A DNA stretch of 43,286 nucleotides from NCBI GenBank assembly GCA_944358455.1, contig CALVRE010000026.1, forward strand, positions 1 to 43,286. Direction: 5' to 3'. Below the pieces are notes generated by a model. That model made no database searches. It had not been told where the DNA came from and saw only the letters and a list, made by a program, of their open reading frames with translations. This DNA is from an uncultured Bacilli bacterium. GTDB taxonomy: Bacteria; Bacillota_I; Bacilli_A; RF39; UBA660. A program made the position numbers and the translations under genes. Positions 15,340-24,865 of this stretch are shown one piece after another (within the stretch, counting starts at the first letter, position 1; every line of letters starts with the position of its first letter).

Positions 15340-17504
15340 TATTTCACAATTCTTTCTACATCTAAAATATGTGGAAGCTGATCAATATCATTCATAAATT
15401 TCTGTAATTTATCTTTATCCTCTACTAATACATTTAATTCATACAAAAAGTGATCAGAACTATTTAAGGTATTGATACTTTGAATTAAAATATCCGTATT
15501 GGCCGTTTTTGCGATAATTTCTAAAAGAACATTTTTACCATCCATCGCATGAATTAACAAAGTCGTTGGATATTTCTTCTGCGTATGTTCGTTCCAATGA
15601 ACTGGAATAATACGTTCTTCTAGAGAACTGATATTCGGGCAAATCGAACGATGAACACTAATTCCATTTCCTTTGGTAATATATCCGACAATATTATCAC
15701 CAGGAACCGGTTTGCAACAAGAAGCAACATTGACACGAAGTTTATCGATTCCTTCGACGATCACATCATCACGAACAGCTGTTGAAACAGATCTTCCAGA
15801 TGTAGCTTTCTTGAGAACGAAATCTTCTTTACTCGTATTCTCGTTCAAAATCTGATTGATTACTTGACTAACTGACAATTTATTGTTTCCAATATTGATC
15901 ATCAGTTCATCCAAAGTATTATATTTAAATTCCGCTAATAGTTTCTCGACATTTTCACTGTTTAAAAAATCATTGAAAGCGATTTTTCGCTTGCGTAACT
16001 CCTTCGTTAAAAGTTCTTCCCCATTTTTTAGATTTTCATCTTTATCGATACGATTGAAATATGCTTTAATTTTGTTTTTCGCTTGAGAAGTGTGAGCAAT
16101 GTTCATCCATTCTTTACTAGGCCCTACCGAATTTTTATTGGTGTTGATCTTCACAACATCGTTATTTTGGAGTACATAATCCAAAGGAACGATACTACCA
16201 TTTACAATTGCTCCTACCATTTTATCGCCAATATTACTATGAACACGATAAGCAAAATCGATTGGTGTCGATCCAGTTGGAAGTTCAATCACATCTCCAT
16301 TTGGTGTAAAAACATAAACATTTTCTTTTAGTACCTCGTTTTGAACGGTTTTAACAAATTCTTCATCACTTGCATTTTGTTCTTTTAATTCCATGATCGA
16401 ACGGAAAAATTGTAATTTCTGTTCCATGGCATTTTGTAAGTTGGCCTTGACACTTCCCTTTTCTTTATAAGACCAATGGGAAGCAATACCATGTTCTGCA
16501 ATTTGATCCATTTCATACGTACGAATCTGAATTTCAAAAATGTGCTCGTCGACACCAAATACAGTCGTATGAAGCGATTGATACATATTGGTCTTTGGCA
16601 TCGCAATATAATCCTTAAAACGTTTTGGCATCGGTTTAAAAGTCCCATGAATAATTCCTAATGCCTGATAACAATCGTGTTCCGTATCGACGTAAACACG
16701 AAGTGCTAATAAATCATAAATATCGCTAAATTTCTTTCCTTTATCTAATTTTTTATAAATACTATAAATACTCTTTGCACGGCCCTTAATTTTAAATTTA
16801 ATGCCAGCATCATCCAATAATTTTGATACAGCTTGAATCATATCACGAACCGATTTATCGCGTTCCGCCTTCGTCTGATTTAATTGTTCGACAATACCAA
16901 AATAAATATCTGGTTTCATGTAACGTAAGCACAGATCCTCTAATTCACTCTTAAAAGAATTCATACCTAAACGACTCGCAATCGGAACTAGAATATCCAA
17001 TGTTTCCTTCGCTTTTTCTTTTTGGCTTTTTTCAGGAATTACCCACAATGTACGCATGTTGTGTAAACGATCCGCTAGTTTAATAATAATGACACGAACA
17101 TCTTCCGACAATCCTACCAAAATCTTTCGATGATTTGCTAGAATTGCTTCTTTTTCTCCGCTAAAAGAAAGTTTATTGATAACGGTAACGCCATCAACCA
17201 AAGATGTGATTTCATGTCCAAATTTTTCTTCCAATTCCTCTTTTGTAACACGATTATCTTCTAATACGTCATGTAAAAGACCTGCACATATCGTCGCACC
17301 ATCCGCATTAATTTCCGCTAAAATATAAGCAACATTCAGAGGATGCTCCATATAATCGTCTCCAGTTAGACGCGTTTCTCCCTCATGACATAAAGATGCA
17401 AATTGATAAGCTTCTTCAATCTGTTTTAAATCCGTTTCATTTAGATAAGTTTTTAACTTTTCCATCAGACGATCATAAGTTAAATTTTCGTTTACTTTTG
17501 TCAT
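15339..17504 (-). CDS. relA: Bifunctional (p)ppGpp synthetase/hydrolase Rel
   Basis: This 721-residue long RSH protein controls the stringent response. The hydrolase HD domain has HDVLED at residues 78-83, so hydrolysis should be intact. The synthetase domain contains RVYVDTEHDCYQALGIIHG and KDYIAMPKTNMYQSLHTTV. Then come a TGS domain (VFTPNGDVIELPTGSTPIDFAYRVH), a helical region, a zinc-finger-like VASCCKPVPGDNIVGY, and a C-terminal ACT domain. ATG at 17504 has AAGGAATGATAAA upstream; the longer frame enters comN. It lies between comN and dtd in one operon. Confidence 0.96.
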   Translation of the reverse strand: MTKVNENLTYDRLMEKLKTYLNETDLKQIEEAYQFASLCHEGETRLTGDDYMEHPLNVAYILAEINADGATICAGLLHDVLEDNRVTKEELEEKFGHEITSLVDGVTVINKLSFSGEKEAILANHRKILVGLSEDVRVIIIKLADRLHNMRTLWVIPEKSQKEKAKETLDILVPIASRLGMNSFKSELEDLCLRYMKPDIYFGIVEQLNQTKAERDKSVRDMIQAVSKLLDDAGIKFKIKGRAKSIYSIYKKLDKGKKFSDIYDLLALRVYVDTEHDCYQALGIIHGTFKPMPKRFKDYIAMPKTNMYQSLHTTVFGVDEHIFEIQIRTYEMDQIAEHGIASHWSYKEKGSVKANLQNAMEQKLQFFRSIMELKEQNASDEEFVKTVQNEVLKENVYVFTPNGDVIELPTGSTPIDFAYRVHSNIGDKMVGAIVNGSIVPLDYVLQNNDVVKINTNKNSVGPSKEWMNIAHTSQAKNKIKAYFNRIDKDENLKNGEELLTKELRKRKIAFNDFLNSENVEKLLAEFKYNTLDELMINIGNNKLSVSQVINQILNENTSKEDFVLKKATSGRSVSTAVRDDVIVEGIDKLRVNVASCCKPVPGDNIVGYITKGNGISVHRSICPNISSLEERIIPVHWNEHTQKKYPTTLLIHAMDGKNVLLEIIAKTANTDILIQSINTLNSSDHFLYELNVLVEDKDKLQKFMNDIDQLPHILDVERIVK

Positions 17505-17508
17505 TTTA

Positions 17509-17793
17509 TCATTCCTTGCTATTTGAATCAAAATAAAGATGGCGATTTTGATCATTCAATTTTTGTTTTAAATAATAATCAATATACGCTTCTTCTCCAT
17601 TCAAAACATCACTTACTAGATCATATAAAGATAGATCTCTACCGCTTTTCCATTTACTCTCCTTAAAATAGTTCCAAATATCTTCTTCTTTGATATAAGG
17701 ATACCCATGACGATGCATTTCATTCTTTTTCGTCCTCAAGGCTGGCAATAATCGTTGATATAATTCTTTTTGCGAATGAAACTCTATTTCCAT
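17509..17793 (-). CDS. comN: Post-transcriptional regulator ComN-like
   Basis: This 94-residue protein matches the small post-transcriptional regulator family of B. subtilis ComN: LLPALRTKKNEMHRHGYPYI then EEDIWNYFKESKWKSG and LYDLVSDVLNGEEAYIDYYL. In B. subtilis ComN raises the level of comE mRNA and also interacts with the division machinery; whether competence exists here is unknown. GGTGAT lies three bases before the ATG. It is the first gene of the rel operon and diverges from the SpoVB-like gene, and in B. subtilis comN also neighbours spoVB, which strengthens the call. Confidence 0.78.
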   Translation of the reverse strand: MEIEFHSQKELYQRLLPALRTKKNEMHRHGYPYIKEEDIWNYFKESKWKSGRDLSLYDLVSDVLNGEEAYIDYYLKQKLNDQNRHLYFDSNSKE

Positions 17794-17811
17794 ATCATCA
17801 CCTACATATTC

Positions 17812-17817
17812 ATTATA
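17812..17817 (-). promoter_or_regulatory. -10 element of the comN-rel-dtd operon
   Basis: TGGTATAAT on the minus strand is an extended -10, 18 bp upstream of the comN start. TTTTCA about 16 bp further up is a weak -35. Confidence 0.55.
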
Positions 17818-17942
17818 CCAAAAAAAGCGTATTTGAAAAGCAGAAACCTTCCATAATTCACTTTTTTAAAACTTTTTTTACTTCTTTTGGCTTGGCCATT
17901 CTATTTTTTGTCAAATAGCATAAAGTTTAATAAAGGTGAAAC

Positions 17943-19235
17943 ATGAAAAAAAGCAAGTTTATCAAATCGACGATCATCTTAATGATAGGTGGACTTCTCA
18001 CAAAATTATTAGGGATGATCATAAAAATTGTACAAACGAGATTACTTGGTACTGAAGGTGTTGGTATCTATATGTTGATCATGCCCACCTTTTCTCTTTT
18101 AGTTGCTCTTGCCCAACTGGGATTACCGGTCGCTATTTCTACCCTAGTAGCAAGAGATAATCGTAACAATAAAAAATTAGTGTTCTCGGTGATTCCCATT
18201 TCCCTTATGATCAATGGGATCATTATGATTTTTCTATTCTTATTCAGTAGTTATCTAGCCAATAATCTGCTTCATGAACCACGCAGTTATTATGCTCTTT
18301 TAGGAATGGGATTCGTCTTGCCATTTATTAGTATTTCCAGTATTATCAGAGGTTATTTCTTTGGAAAAGAACGAATGATCCCCCATGTCATATCCAACAT
18401 CGTCGAAGATGTCATACGTCTTATTATTCTAGCAATCGGAATTCCGATTTTTCTCGTCTCTGGCTTGGAATTTGCTGTAGCCTTCATCATTCTTTCTAAC
18501 ATTGTAAGTGAACTTACTTCGATTCTCGTTCTCTTTTTCTTTTTACCGAAAAAGTTTCATATCTCAAAAAGAGATTTTGTTCCAGAAAAAGAAAGTGTGA
18601 AAGAAGTATTAGGAATCAGTCTCCCTACTACGGGAAGTAGGTTAATTGGTAATATTGGTTATTTTTTTGAACCGATTATTTTAACTTATGTTTTACTAAA
18701 AGTTGGTTATACGAATCGCTTCATTGTCACCGAATATGGTATTCTAAATGGTTATGTTATGCCAATGTTAATGCTGCCATCTTTTTTTACTGCTGCTATT
18801 TCACAAGCATTAATTCCCGTCATCAGCAATGCTTATATAAAGCGACATATGCGCTACGCACGTGATAAAATAAAACAAGCCATTTTCTTTTCCCTCATGA
18901 TTGGAATTCCCGCCACTATTTTCTTCTTCTGTTTTCCGTCTTTACCATTAAAACTACTCTACAATACAACTGAAGGAGTGCACTATCTTCGCTTACTTGC
19001 TCCCCTTTTTCTTATCTATTACATTCAATCTCCCCTTACTAGTGCTCTACAAGCAACCGGGAAAGCTGGTACTGCCATGCAAGGAACCATTATAGGAGTA
19101 TTCATTCGAACCTTTTTACTTTTTTCGTTATCCCATCTGAAAATTGGAATGTGGGGACTACTGATCGCCACGATGTCTAACGTTTTCTTTGTTACCTTTC
19201 ATCATGTCTACTATTTAAATAAATACTTAAAATAA
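17943..19235 (+). CDS. spoVB: SpoVB/MurJ-like polysaccharide flippase
   Basis: This 430-residue polytopic protein of the MOP/MATE-like flippase group has about 12 membrane segments. The opening MKKSKFIKSTIILMIGGLLT and the LLGTEGVGIYMLIMPTFSLL block are typical of SpoVB-type proteins, which move lipid-linked wall or spore-cortex precursors across the membrane. The internal ISLPTTGSRLIGNI starts the second half. The start has GGTGAA upstream. The neighbour comN supports the SpoVB assignment. Whether it serves sporulation, peptidoglycan or a surface polysaccharide is open; the acetyltransferase and GT-C genes follow in convergent orientation. Confidence 0.82.
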   Translation: MKKSKFIKSTIILMIGGLLTKLLGMIIKIVQTRLLGTEGVGIYMLIMPTFSLLVALAQLGLPVAISTLVARDNRNNKKLVFSVIPISLMINGIIMIFLFLFSSYLANNLLHEPRSYYALLGMGFVLPFISISSIIRGYFFGKERMIPHVISNIVEDVIRLIILAIGIPIFLVSGLEFAVAFIILSNIVSELTSILVLFFFLPKKFHISKRDFVPEKESVKEVLGISLPTTGSRLIGNIGYFFEPIILTYVLLKVGYTNRFIVTEYGILNGYVMPMLMLPSFFTAAISQALIPVISNAYIKRHMRYARDKIKQAIFFSLMIGIPATIFFFCFPSLPLKLLYNTTEGVHYLRLLAPLFLIYYIQSPLTSALQATGKAGTAMQGTIIGVFIRTFLLFSLSHLKIGMWGLLIATMSNVFFVTFHHVYYLNKYLK

Positions 19236-19256
19236 AAAGCACAACTAGTGCTTTTT
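19234..19256. terminator. Bidirectional terminator
   Basis: AAAAAGCAC (19234-19242) pairs with GTGCTTTTT (19248-19256). The stop codon of the minus-strand acetyltransferase lies in the loop, and the plus-strand flippase ends just outside. Confidence 0.8.
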
Positions 19257-19814
19257 GTCGTTCTCTGTAATTTTTCTAATAACTTTACAAGGATTGCCTA
19301 CTGCCACTACTCCACTAGGAATCGATTTCGTAACGACACTCCCTGCTCCAATCACAGAACCATCACCAATCGAAACACCTGGAAGAATCGTACAATTTCC
19401 ACCAATCCATACGTGATTACCCACATGAATAGGCTTACCAAACTCTCGTTCTATTAAACGGTCATCTGGATGAATCCCGTGACATGCCGTATAAATACCT
19501 GTATTAGGACCTATCAATGTATGATCCCCAATCGTAATAGGACAAACATCTAGTAATGTACAATTATAATTGATGAAAACTTCATTCCCGATGGTAATAT
19601 TAAAACCAAAATCACAAAAAAATGGCGGCTTAATCCAAAAATTTCCTTTTGTATTTAATAATTTTTTGAGAATTCGATGACGCATTTGATACTCGTGAAA
19701 ACATCTTTTATTATACTTATAAATCATTCTACTTGCACGATCACGTAAATAGACGATCTTTAAATTTCTGGGATCATAAATATCGCCACAAATCATTTTT
19801 TCTAATTCTGTCAT
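19245..19814 (-). CDS. Maltose O-acetyltransferase-like hexapeptide transferase
   Basis: This 189-residue protein has the Maa/LacA layout: an N-terminal helical cap (MTELEKMICGDIYDP) and a left-handed beta helix of hexapeptide repeats (ITIGNEVFINYNCTLLDVC, then ITIGDHTLIGPN). The catalytic region is TACHGIHPDDR, where His113 fits the family's active-site histidine. The end VVAVGNPCKVIRKI is also typical. It acetylates a sugar hydroxyl from acetyl-CoA. Its start overlaps the GT-C gene stop by 4 nt, so it is coupled to a sugar-handling membrane protein. Confidence 0.85.
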   Translation of the reverse strand: MTELEKMICGDIYDPRNLKIVYLRDRASRMIYKYNKRCFHEYQMRHRILKKLLNTKGNFWIKPPFFCDFGFNITIGNEVFINYNCTLLDVCPITIGDHTLIGPNTGIYTACHGIHPDDRLIEREFGKPIHVGNHVWIGGNCTILPGVSIGDGSVIGAGSVVTKSIPSGVVAVGNPCKVIRKITENDKKH

Positions 19815-21325
19815 GCTATTTTCTCCTTTTCTTGTTTTTGAAATAACAAGTATTTACCCGGATTATCCTTACCACGTTCGATAAAAGAATCAACATATTC
19901 ATAATTTTCATAAAGATATGGAACATTCAAATGATTTGGATCCGTCGTCACTTTAGAGCGAAATACGATAAAGTCAACACATCCTTCTTTTACATAACGT
20001 TCTTGTTCATCCATGTTTTCCGGGAATTTATCACGTTTTAAATTCAACTTTTCAAAATAACGAACATTAGGAATAATGTTACTAGTTAAATAAAAACCAC
20101 CATCGATAAAACCATAGTTTAATAAAGTGGAATCCTCTTCTATATACTTCAAAAAATAATATTGTGCATAATCTTCTTTCTGCAATTTCATATCGGGTAC
20201 ATTAGGAGAAGTTTTATATAAATATAAAAACGAAAATAGACAGATGAAAAGAAGTACAAAAGGCATCTTTCGATTCTGTGGCGACCATTCTAAATAGTGA
20301 AAAATGGCGACTAATCCAAACAATAAAAAAGGAACAAAGATAAAAAAGTAATACTTATATCCAAATCCACCAATATAAACCGTTAGAATCAAAAAAAGAA
20401 GCAAAAGAAGAAAAAATAATCTACCTCTCTTTTCTTTCGAAAGTATCTGTGAACATGTAAAATATGGAATTCCCAATAATAAGAGCCAAAAAACAAGTGG
20501 ATATTTACACAAATTTTGATAGAAAAGCTTAAATGGTAACCATAATTTTTCTAGTAAATTGATATCATGAGAATACGAATTCATGTTGATCAAAAAATAA
20601 ACCTCGATAAACTCCGGCATAGCATTATGATAGGTGAAATAAAGAAGCCAAGGTAAAGTAGCAATCCCTATTCCTAGTAAAAAAGAAAAACAATTAGAAA
20701 ATGCTTTTAAATAATCCTTTCGGATCAAATATTCAAAAAAGAAACACATCATCCATGCAAACCAAAAACCAATCATCGTATATTTGATCCATAAAACACA
20801 CCCAGCCAAAATTCCTACCACTATGAAATCTTTATCACGTAATGGTCGAACCCCTTTAAAATAGGCTAAAAATAAGTATAAACTATACATTAAAAAGGGT
20901 AAACAAAACTCTTCTGCACTATCTCCCATTCGAAACGCTCCATTACTTAAAATAAGCGCAGCTAAAAGAGGCAATAATAATAAACTTACATTTTCTGATA
21001 AATAAAGACGAAATGTTTGATATGCATAATATAGAGAAAAAGCAAAAAAGATTCCCTCTAATAAATAAACACCAAAAAAAGAGGTAGGAGATACCAAATA
21101 AGCAAGTCCATGCAAGAAAAATAAGAGCGGTCCTTTTTGCTCAAATAAATCTAAATATGGTACAAGCCCATTCATCATACCCTTTCCAACTGTAAAAAAA
21201 GCATTTGGATCTACCCAGTCATTGATAACATACAGTGGTGAACATTTTGATGCAAATAACAAAAAGACAAAAGATAAAATAAGAGTGAACATCACTGTAA
21301 ACCACTTCTCTTTGATCAACTTCAC
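19811..21325 (-). CDS. GT-C-type membrane glycosyltransferase (family 39-like)
   Basis: This 504-residue protein has about 11 hydrophobic segments and a soluble C-terminal domain of about 120 residues. The first outside loop contains DPNAFFTVGKGMMNGLVPYLDLFEQKG, where the early acidic residue and the YLDLFEQKGP block are common to bacterial PMT/GT39-like enzymes that use polyprenyl-phosphate sugars. The donor and acceptor are unknown. GTG at 21325 is preferred because GAGGAG lies 7 bases upstream, and the ATG at 21346 falls within the likely -10 hexamer. Coupled by 4 nt to the acetyltransferase. Confidence 0.72.
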   Translation of the reverse strand: MKLIKEKWFTVMFTLILSFVFLLFASKCSPLYVINDWVDPNAFFTVGKGMMNGLVPYLDLFEQKGPLLFFLHGLAYLVSPTSFFGVYLLEGIFFAFSLYYAYQTFRLYLSENVSLLLLPLLAALILSNGAFRMGDSAEEFCLPFLMYSLYLFLAYFKGVRPLRDKDFIVVGILAGCVLWIKYTMIGFWFAWMMCFFFEYLIRKDYLKAFSNCFSFLLGIGIATLPWLLYFTYHNAMPEFIEVYFLINMNSYSHDINLLEKLWLPFKLFYQNLCKYPLVFWLLLLGIPYFTCSQILSKEKRGRLFFLLLLLFLILTVYIGGFGYKYYFFIFVPFLLFGLVAIFHYLEWSPQNRKMPFVLLFICLFSFLYLYKTSPNVPDMKLQKEDYAQYYFLKYIEEDSTLLNYGFIDGGFYLTSNIIPNVRYFEKLNLKRDKFPENMDEQERYVKEGCVDFIVFRSKVTTDPNHLNVPYLYENYEYVDSFIERGKDNPGKYLLFQKQEKEKIA

Positions 21326-21344
21326 AATATCACTCCTCATAAAC

Positions 21345-21350
21345 ATTATA
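21345..21350 (-). promoter_or_regulatory. Candidate -10 of the GT-C operon
   Basis: TATAAT on the minus strand lies 20 bp upstream of the GTG start and overlaps an alternative ATG. Transcription from it would give a leader of about 16 nt. No clear -35. Confidence 0.4.
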
Positions 21351-21423
21351 TATCATTATTATGACATTTCCATGACTGAATTATAACGAAACTGTCACCA
21401 AACTGACAACTAATATCAAGTAA

Positions 21424-21451
21424 TTGATTTTCCAAAATCAAGTGGTATAAT
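21424..21451 (+). promoter_or_regulatory. ywlC promoter with an 18-bp palindrome
   Basis: TTGATT (21424-21429), a 16-bp spacer and TATAAT (21446-21451) preceded by TG form a good promoter. A perfect palindrome TTGATTTTCCAAAATCAA (21424-21441) covers the -35 and most of the spacer, the position of a repressor operator. Confidence 0.65.
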
Positions 21452-21469
21452 AGTCACGTGGTGAAAAGT

Positions 21470-22495
21470 ATGACAAAAATAATCAATTTTAAAGAAACAA
21501 TCAATCAAAAAGAACTAGAAGAAATCGGAAGTACATTAAGAAATGGCAAACTGGTTATTTTTCCAACTGAAACAGTATACGGAATTGGTGCTAATGCTTT
21601 GGACGCTAAAGCAGTCGATGATATTTTTAAGGCCAAAGGAAGAGCAAATGATAATCCATTAATCGTACATGTCGCTAATTTTGATATGGTTCATGAGTTA
21701 ACGTATGAACCAACTCCTATTGAAAAACATCTAATGGATGCGTTCATGCCAGGACCTTTTACGCTGATTTTAAAAAAGAAAAAGATGATTCCAGATAACG
21801 TATCAGCCGGCTTAGATACCGTTGGCATTCGCATGCCTGAAAACGATATTGCAAGAAAAATTATCGAAGAAGCAAACGTACCAGTTGCAGCTCCAAGCGC
21901 TAATATCTCAAGTCGTCCTTCAGGAACAAAAATAGAAGATATCAAAGATGAATTTGACGGTAAAGTCGATATCATTGTCGATGGTGGAGAAACCAAAATT
22001 GGAATCGAATCAACCGTCGTCAAAGTAATCGATGGCATTCCTAACGTTTTAAGACCTGGCAAAATCACTCCAGAAGATATCAAAGACGTAGTTGGAATCG
22101 TTAAAATCGACGAACATGTCTATAAAAAAGCAGAAGGAAAAGTAGAAAGTCCAGGTATGAAATATCGTCACTATGCTCCAAACAGCAATTGTATCATGAT
22201 CTACAGTGAGCAAGACGAAATCTTAATCGAAGAAATAAAAAAACACTTGACTCCTAATACTATTATCATTGGATACCTCGAACATCAAAAATACTTCCCT
22301 ACTACCAAATTTTATGTTCACGGTAGTAAAAACAACTATGATGAAATTTCACATAACATCTTTTCTCTTCTTCGAAAAGTTGATAAAGAACATCCTGATT
22401 TAATTATCATTGAAGGAGTAAAAAAAGAAGGTATCGGAATCGCTATCATGAATCGCCTAATTCGTTCTTGCAGTTATCACTATATCGAAAAATAA
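21470..22495 (+). CDS. ywlC: Threonylcarbamoyl-AMP synthase (Sua5/YwlC)
   Basis: This 341-residue two-domain enzyme makes threonylcarbamoyl-AMP from threonine, bicarbonate and ATP, the first step of tRNA t6A37. The YrdC domain shows GKLVIFPTETVYGIGANALDA and FKAKGRANDNPLIVHV, then PSANISSRPSGT. The linker PGMKYRHYAPNSNC leads to the Sua5 C-terminal domain (about 230-341). ATG at 21470 is chosen for GGTGAAAAGT directly upstream; a GTG 12 bp earlier is less likely. TcdA in this window uses the downstream product. Monocistronic. Confidence 0.94.
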   Translation: MTKIINFKETINQKELEEIGSTLRNGKLVIFPTETVYGIGANALDAKAVDDIFKAKGRANDNPLIVHVANFDMVHELTYEPTPIEKHLMDAFMPGPFTLILKKKKMIPDNVSAGLDTVGIRMPENDIARKIIEEANVPVAAPSANISSRPSGTKIEDIKDEFDGKVDIIVDGGETKIGIESTVVKVIDGIPNVLRPGKITPEDIKDVVGIVKIDEHVYKKAEGKVESPGMKYRHYAPNSNCIMIYSEQDEILIEEIKKHLTPNTIIIGYLEHQKYFPTTKFYVHGSKNNYDEISHNIFSLLRKVDKEHPDLIIIEGVKKEGIGIAIMNRLIRSCSYHYIEK

Positions 22496-22520
22496 AAGAT
22501 CACGCAAAGTGATCTTTTTT
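22494..22520. terminator. Bidirectional terminator after ywlC
   Basis: AAAAGATCAC (22494-22503) pairs with GTGATCTTTT (22509-22518) around GCAAA. It abuts the stop codon of the minus-strand permease (22519-22521). Confidence 0.8.
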
Positions 22521-23676
22521 AATCGTTTGATACCTGATGATAATAGTATCCATAATACGAGAGTACCAATAATATGGAAGAACAGAATAACCAAAACAAA
22601 CAAATAATAGGAATGGCTTCGATTACTTGGTTTTCTATATAAAACAAATCAAAATAACCAATATTATAAATATTCATAAATTGAATCGGAAAAAACATCT
22701 TATAATTAAAATTACCGAAACTTGGCATAAACATTGGTCCTGCTATGAATAAAATCAAAATACCAAGTGAAAGATAAGGACTACGAAGAAAGCTAGATAA
22801 AAAAGCGCCGATTCCGACAATTGCGAGAGTAGCAATCGGAAAAGAAATAAATCCCCAAAGATATTCCTCCCCATACGTATAAGCATTTGTGGTAAGCGAA
22901 TTCAAATTCATTAATTCTGGATGAAAAGGAAATCGGAAAGAAATAAGTAATGTTGTCCATAAATAATGAATAATAGGAATGATCAAAGCAAGCAATAATA
23001 AAGTGAATATTTTTGCTCCAGCAATCTTTCTTTTCCCCTCTTTTGTTGTTTTGAGTAGAGAAATGGTTTGATCTTTATCTTCTTTATTAAAAATAGAAGG
23101 ACTAATGAATAAAAAGAAAGCAATTAATAAAACAAACGTGATACTAATCGTGTAAAAGAATAAACGATAGGCAGTATCATCCCCTACGATCATCCCAGAT
23201 TCTTTTAATTTCGTATTTAAATACTCTATTTTCTCTTCGATGTGAGAATCAGCGTTTGTACTACCTGTATAGTGAATACTTTCCTTCGCATAGTTTTCGA
23301 TTTGGGAATCGAGATTCATAACCACTGAATTTGTAATTTGATACTTTCTTTCCTCACAAGAAGAAGATATCATTCCATTTTGTCCATATTCTTCAAAAAA
23401 CGATAATAATTCTGTTTTTTTATCCGTAATTTTCTTTTGATAATAGGGATCCATCATATCCCCATAATAGATATCCAAAATTCTGGCATATTCCTTTCGA
23501 TATTGTTCTTTGGACAACTTCCGTCCATCATCATCGACGGAGCAAATATGAGATACTCCATAATTCGAAAAATAAGGAAGTACGATCGGAAGAATCAAGA
23601 CGACGAATAAAAGATAAAAAAGTAGCCATTTATTTTGGAATATTTTTTTTAATTCATATTTCACTAAAGATAGCAT
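22519..23676 (-). CDS. ABC-2 type permease, second of two
   Basis: This 385-residue protein has one N-terminal membrane helix (about 16-36), an extracytoplasmic stretch of about 140 residues rich in charged residues, then five more helices. The cytoplasmic NKEDKDQTISLLKTTKEGKRKIAGAK loop after the second helix is shared with the other permease (NKENKDKMMSLIKTSKNGKRKL). That loop is the part of ABC-2 exporters that contacts the ATPase. ATG at 23676 has AAGGTTAAGAAT upstream; an ATG at 23691 overlapping the previous stop is possible. Last gene of the ECF-ABC operon. The substrate is unknown; antimicrobial peptide or lipid export is plausible. Confidence 0.82.
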   Translation of the reverse strand: MLSLVKYELKKIFQNKWLLFYLLFVVLILPIVLPYFSNYGVSHICSVDDDGRKLSKEQYRKEYARILDIYYGDMMDPYYQKKITDKKTELLSFFEEYGQNGMISSSCEERKYQITNSVVMNLDSQIENYAKESIHYTGSTNADSHIEEKIEYLNTKLKESGMIVGDDTAYRLFFYTISITFVLLIAFFLFISPSIFNKEDKDQTISLLKTTKEGKRKIAGAKIFTLLLLALIIPIIHYLWTTLLISFRFPFHPELMNLNSLTTNAYTYGEEYLWGFISFPIATLAIVGIGAFLSSFLRSPYLSLGILILFIAGPMFMPSFGNFNYKMFFPIQFMNIYNIGYFDLFYIENQVIEAIPIICLFWLFCSSILLVLSYYGYYYHQVSND

Positions 23677-23680
23677 ATTC

Positions 23681-24865
23681 TTAACCTTCATTCGTAATTT
23701 GCATATTCTTATAAAATAGATAAATAAATGGCACCAAAATTAAAATCCAAATACTCGTTTGCAAAATAAAGTGGACGTTGAAAAAGGCATAACTTCCAAT
23801 CGATGAAACAAGCGAGAAAGAATAAAAGCTAGAATTTAGATATTCCACTGGCGATAACAATTTAATCGCAAAAGTACCAATTTTTGTGTTGAGTGCGAGT
23901 GGTAGTATAAAGAAGACAAAACTAATAGCAAGTGAACGATAGCTAGATTTCATCATACTAGAAAAAAACATCGATAAAATAGCGATCGTAAGTGATCCTA
24001 TGATCAGCAATAAGGATGCAATTCCAAACGTTTCACCACAAGTAAAAGTACTTGCTACATCTGAGTTTTCAAATAATTGAAAGGCAAACGAAACATTTGG
24101 ATTTCCAAAACCAAATATGCATTGATAGAAAACAAATACGATTCCGATGATGGCAAGCGGTAATAAAATCGCCACAAGTAAACCTGCTAATAGTTTTGCT
24201 ATTCCTAGTTTTCGTTTTCCATTTTTGGAAGTTTTAATCAGTGACATCATCTTATCCTTATTTTCTTTATTGTACATAGAAGAAAATAGATAAATTAAAT
24301 AAAAAGCAAACACCACTCCATAACTACTGATTGCCGCGATCGCTTGTTTCCAACTCGTCGTATCACCAACATAAATATGGTTTTCTGCCTCGAATGAGTG
24401 GGTAATCAAATCCATTTCTACTCCAGGTCTTGCCTCTTGTGGCAGATAAATTAAATTCCCATTCTCATCATATCCCCAAGAATGGTCATATCCATTATTC
24501 TCTTTTCGCCAAGTTTCATCTAAAATATAATGGCCAAAATCGATCGACTTACGTAAAACATCCATTTCAATTACTTGTTCATCATTTAAATCATGGTTAG
24601 AGGTTTCCAACTTATGATACTGCGCTTCTAAATTGGAGACCCATTCTTCTGTCACTTCTCCACGATACTGTTGTTGATATTTTTGATAAGTTTTTAAATA
24701 TTCGAAAGCATTCATTTCGACACCTGTCACTTCTGAAGAATGATATTCCGATAATTGACTTACGAAAGTTACCACTAGTGGCACCAAAAGAACCAATAAT
24801 AATAAAATAAGATTTAATTTGTTTTTAAATAACTTCTTAATCTCAGTCCATATTAGTAAAATCAA
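23681..24865 (-). CDS. ABC-2 type permease, first of two
   Basis: This 394-residue permease has the same plan as its neighbour: an N-terminal helix (about 17-36), an extracytoplasmic domain of about 130 residues, then five helices. The conserved coupling loop is MYNKENKDKMMSLIKTSKNG. A TTG start at 24865 is the only reasonable one: it overlaps the ATPase stop as TTGA, with GGTGA upstream in the end of the ATPase gene, and the next Met is too far inside the domain. The two permeases are probably a heterodimer driven by the ATPase at 24862. Confidence 0.82.
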   Translation of the reverse strand: MILLIWTEIKKLFKNKLNLILLLLVLLVPLVVTFVSQLSEYHSSEVTGVEMNAFEYLKTYQKYQQQYRGEVTEEWVSNLEAQYHKLETSNHDLNDEQVIEMDVLRKSIDFGHYILDETWRKENNGYDHSWGYDENGNLIYLPQEARPGVEMDLITHSFEAENHIYVGDTTSWKQAIAAISSYGVVFAFYLIYLFSSMYNKENKDKMMSLIKTSKNGKRKLGIAKLLAGLLVAILLPLAIIGIVFVFYQCIFGFGNPNVSFAFQLFENSDVASTFTCGETFGIASLLLIIGSLTIAILSMFFSSMMKSSYRSLAISFVFFILPLALNTKIGTFAIKLLSPVEYLNSSFYSFSLVSSIGSYAFFNVHFILQTSIWILILVPFIYLFYKNMQITNEG

